From: DASVDK01 sp036381125 [NCBI: Thermodesulfobacteriota bacterium]
Lineage (GTDB): Bacteria; DASVDK01
Length of the DNA: 18,957 nt
Assembly (NCBI GenBank): GCA_036381125.1
Contig: DASVDK010000001.1
Location: 1 to 18,957 of the forward strand
Reading direction: 5' to 3'
Shown here in pieces: positions 16,882-18,957 of this stretch (position 1 is the stretch's first letter; the number at the start of each line of letters is the position of its first letter). The position numbers and the translations under genes were made by a program. Below the pieces are notes generated by a model that worked only from the letters and a program-made list of their open reading frames with translations, was not told the origin of the DNA and ran no database searches.

Positions 16882-17013
16882 GTGCTCGAGACCGCGCTCG
16901 CCTACCTGGGGCTCGTGGCCCTTGTCCTGGCGGCGGCTGCCGCCGCGGGCCTCCTCGTGCTGCACCTCGCCGCCTGGGTCATCGTCCGCCTCCTCGGCGC
17001 GGGTGATGACTAG
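16882..17013 (+). CDS. Probable 43-residue membrane protein
   Basis: A GTG-started frame encodes 43 residues: a short start (MLETALAYLG), one long hydrophobic helix (LVALVLAAAAAAGLLVLHLA) and an end AWVIVRLLGAGDD. Third codon positions are nearly all G or C, as in real genes of this genome, and the overlapping frames do not look like protein. It lies in the gap between the Vgb-like gene (divergent) and pntB (convergent); its TAG stop and the pntB TAG share the palindrome CTAG at 17010-17013. No strong ribosome site is seen. No family is recognised. It may be a small single-pass inner-membrane protein; chance cannot be excluded at this length. Confidence 0.5.
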   Translation: MLETALAYLGLVALVLAAAAAAGLLVLHLAAWVIVRLLGAGDD

Positions 17014-18410
17014 ACGTTCTTCAGCTCCTGTACCACCTTCGTGATCGACGTCTTCGCGTCGCCGAAGAGCATCGAGGTCTTCGGATCGTAGAACAGCTCG
17101 TTCTCGATGCCGGCGAAGCCGGGGTTCATGCTCCGCTTGAGCACGATGATCGACCGGGCCTGGTCGACGTTGAGGATCGGCATCCCGTAGATGGGACTCG
17201 ACCTGTCGGTGCGGGCCGCCGGGTTCACGACGTCGTTGGCGCCGATCACGATGGCGACGTCGGTGTTCTGGAAGTCGTCGTTGATCTGGTCCATCTCGAG
17301 AAGCTTGTCGTACGGCACGTTCGCCTCGGCGAGGAGGACGTTCATGTGCCCCGGCATCCGGCCGGCCACCGGGTGGATGGCGTAGCGCACCTCGCCGCCC
17401 CGCTTCTCGATCAGCTCCGCCATCTCGCGCACCGCGTGCTGCGCCTGCGCCACCGCCATGCCGTAGCCCGGCACGACGATGACGGAGCTGGCGTAGGCGA
17501 GCTGGACCGCGGCGTCCTCGGGGGTGATGGACCTGACCGTGAGCCCGGCCGCGCTCTTGCCGGAGGCGGCCTGCGTGGTCGCGCCGAAGGCGCCGAAGAG
17601 CACGTTGGCGAGCGATCGGTTCATCGCCTTGCACATGATCTGTGTCAGGATGATGCCCGACGCCCCGACCAGGGCACCCGAGACGATGAGCAGGTGGTTC
17701 TGGAGCACGAACCCGGTCATCGCCGCCGCGAGACCGGAGTAGGAGTTGAGGAGCGAGATGACGACCGGCATGTCGGCGCCGCCGATGGGGATGACGAGGA
17801 GGACGCCGAGGACGGCCGAGACGACGAGGACGGCGACGAGGAGCCCGGCGGCAGCGGGCGCGAGCGGGTCGACGACGACGGCGATGCCCGCGGCGGCCAC
17901 GGCCGCGAAGACCAGCGCGCTCAGCGGCTTCTGCCCGGTGAACGTGATGGGCTTGCCCGTCATGACCTCCTGCAGCTTGGCCCAGGCGACGACGCTCCCC
18001 GTGAAGGTGACCGCGCCGATGAGGAGCGAGAGGACGATCGTGGTGGCGACGTCCGCCGGGACGGGCAGGCCCTCGAAGAGGAGCCGGTCGTGCTCGGCCC
18101 ACCCGACCAGCGCGGATGCCAGGCCGCCGAAGCCGTTGAGTAGCGCCACCATCTGCGGCATCGCGGTCATCTTGACCGTGCGCGCCATGTACGCACCGAC
18201 GGCCGACCCGGCGACCAGCACCACGAGGAGCCAGCGGTACGTGGTCACCTTGTGGTCGAGGATCGCGGCGGCGATGGCGACGAGCATGCCGAGCGCGGCG
18301 TAGTTCATGCCGCGGCGCGCCGTCGCCGGCGAACTCATCCGCTTGAGGCCGAGGATGAAGAGGACGCTCGCGACGAGGTAGGCGATCTCGATGAGGTTCG
18401 CCGCCGTCAT
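17010..18410 (-). CDS. pntB: NAD(P) transhydrogenase subunit beta
   Basis: This 466-residue inner-membrane protein is the beta subunit of the proton-translocating transhydrogenase, which uses the proton gradient to make NADPH from NADH. Residues 1 to about 270 hold roughly nine membrane segments, including MVALLNGFGGLASALVG and ADMPVVISLLNSYSGLAAAMTGF. The C-terminal NADP-binding domain III has VVPGYGMAVAQAQHAV (GYG at 315-317), HPVAGRMPGHMNVLLAEA, GANDVVNPAA and KRSMNPGFAGIEN. Length is normal. The start ATG at 18410-18408 overlaps the TGA of pntA2 (ATGA), so translation is coupled. The stop overlaps that of the small plus-strand ORF. Confidence 0.98.
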   Translation of the reverse strand: MTAANLIEIAYLVASVLFILGLKRMSSPATARRGMNYAALGMLVAIAAAILDHKVTTYRWLLVVLVAGSAVGAYMARTVKMTAMPQMVALLNGFGGLASALVGWAEHDRLLFEGLPVPADVATTIVLSLLIGAVTFTGSVVAWAKLQEVMTGKPITFTGQKPLSALVFAAVAAAGIAVVVDPLAPAAAGLLVAVLVVSAVLGVLLVIPIGGADMPVVISLLNSYSGLAAAMTGFVLQNHLLIVSGALVGASGIILTQIMCKAMNRSLANVLFGAFGATTQAASGKSAAGLTVRSITPEDAAVQLAYASSVIVVPGYGMAVAQAQHAVREMAELIEKRGGEVRYAIHPVAGRMPGHMNVLLAEANVPYDKLLEMDQINDDFQNTDVAIVIGANDVVNPAARTDRSSPIYGMPILNVDQARSIIVLKRSMNPGFAGIENELFYDPKTSMLFGDAKTSITKVVQELKNV

Positions 18411-18703
18411 TTCTCCGTCCCCGGCTTCTTCTTGAACATGTCGAGCATCCGATCGGTCACGAGGAACCCGCCGACCACGTTGATCATGGCGAAGACCACG
18501 GCGACGAGGCCGAGGATCGTGTTGAGCTCCCAGTCGCCCGTGCCGCCGACGAGGATGGCGCCCACGATGGTGATGCCCGAGATGGCGTTCGAGCCCGACA
18601 TGAGCGGCGTGTGGAGCATCTGCGGGACCTTCGAGATGACCTCGAAGCCGACGAAGCAGGCCAGGACGAAGATGAAGAGGGAGATGAGCAGCGTCTCGAG
18701 CAT
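18407..18703 (-). CDS. pntA2: NAD(P) transhydrogenase subunit alpha 2 (membrane part)
   Basis: The 98-residue protein is the membrane segment of the alpha subunit, encoded as a separate gene as in the three-subunit type of transhydrogenase. It has an N-terminal helix (LLISLFIFVLACFVGFEVI), then the conserved VPQMLHTPLMSGSNAISGI, and two more helices (ITIVGAILVG and LGLVAVVFAMINVVGGFLV). It ends with a charged tail (DRMLDMFKKKPG), as is typical. ATG is at 18703-18701 with a GAGGAG ribosome site that overlaps the stop region of pntA1; the gap to pntA1 is 15 bp. Its stop overlaps the pntB start. Confidence 0.96.
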   Translation of the reverse strand: MLETLLISLFIFVLACFVGFEVISKVPQMLHTPLMSGSNAISGITIVGAILVGGTGDWELNTILGLVAVVFAMINVVGGFLVTDRMLDMFKKKPGTEK

Positions 18704-18718
18704 GGCGTTCGGGCTCCT

Positions 18719-18957
18719 CTAGCCGACCAGCGCCGCGGTCGGGCCGTGGACGACCTTGCCGTCGCGCGTGATGCAACTCTCGCGGATGACCTCGTCGTCG
18801 AAGTCGAGGACGAGGTTCCCCTCCTTGTCGAGCATGTCCGCGAGGAGCGCGTGGACGTTGCGGGAGTACATCTGGCTCGCGTGGAAGGGGATGCTCGCGG
18901 GGAGGTTCGAGGCCCCCACGAGGAGGACCCCGTGCCTGACGACCTCGCGCCCCGCCT
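18719..18957 (-). CDS. pntA1: NAD(P) transhydrogenase subunit alpha 1, C-terminal part
   Basis: Only the last 79 or so codons are in the window; the frame is open to the right edge, so the start lies outside. Visible sequence includes GREVVRHGVLLVGASNLP, IPFHASQMYSRNVHALL and LDFDDEVIRESCITRDGKV, typical of the end of the NAD(H)-binding domain I of PntA. This part lacks the membrane helices, which are supplied by pntA2. It is the upstream gene of the pntA1-pntA2-pntB operon; the promoter must be beyond the window. Confidence 0.95.
   Translation of the reverse strand, partial: AGREVVRHGVLLVGASNLPASIPFHASQMYSRNVHALLADMLDKEGNLVLDFDDEVIRESCITRDGKVVHGPTAALVG

Noticed and set aside
16829-17044. 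A 71-codon plus-strand frame overlapping the microprotein
   Set aside because: Its composition (Ser/Pro/Arg-rich) is that of a shadow frame, and the alternative frame from 16882 has much better codon bias.

Overview
This is a very GC-rich window (roughly 70% or more by eye) from a Gram-negative bacterium. Gram-negative character is suggested by a lipobox lipoprotein, an ArnT-like lipid-linked glycosyltransferase and a lipid A biosynthesis N-terminal-domain protein. Lineage cannot be fixed from sequence alone; the gene content and codon bias would fit a deltaproteobacterial, Binatota-like or Rokubacteria-like genome (inference). Most of the window is ordinary chromosomal coding sequence. I see no phage, integrase, intact insertion sequence, CRISPR array, rRNA or tRNA.

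Layout. (1) 2-301: 3' end of an ATP-grasp ligase (+). (2) 308-452: a small nested inverted-repeat element between convergent genes. (3) 461-1746 (-): a Cas4-like PD-(D/E)XK nuclease overlapping an unrecognised helical protein, divergent from (4) 1828-2406 (+), a lipoprotein-type SAM methyltransferase. (5) 2373-5268 (-): a phospholipase D/VTT membrane fusion followed by an EEP-family hydrolase, then 5337-6005 (-) a pyroglutamyl peptidase. (6) 6102-8837 (+): aconitase AcnA with a recognisable promoter and a candidate operator. (7) 8990-9976 (-): remains of an exported beta-propeller-like protein, broken by several frameshifts. (8) 10027-14726 (-): a tightly overlapped five-gene operon, read in the order GT2 glycosyltransferase, lipid A biosynthesis N-terminal-domain protein, ArnT-like transferase, OmpR-family regulator, histidine kinase. 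(9) 14771-15577 (+): YdcF/DUF218 protein. (10) 15689-15788: four tandem 25-bp copies of the repeat seen at the left end. (11) 15833-16795 (-): exported Vgb-like beta-propeller protein. (12) 16882-17013 (+): a probable 43-residue membrane protein. (13) 17010-18957 (-): the proton-translocating transhydrogenase genes pntA1 (partial), pntA2 and pntB.

How the genes work together. The most coherent system is the 14726-to-10027 operon. It pairs envelope glycosylation genes of the Arn type with a two-component system, as in PmrAB/Arn lipid A modification. Its promoter region carries a direct repeat with an 11-bp period just upstream of a good -10 box, which looks like a response-regulator site of the PmrA kind. 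The other notable signal is a short repeat family (core AAGACCTGACCCC) present as inverted copies, as a tandem array and perhaps as a diverged hairpin, always downstream of genes.
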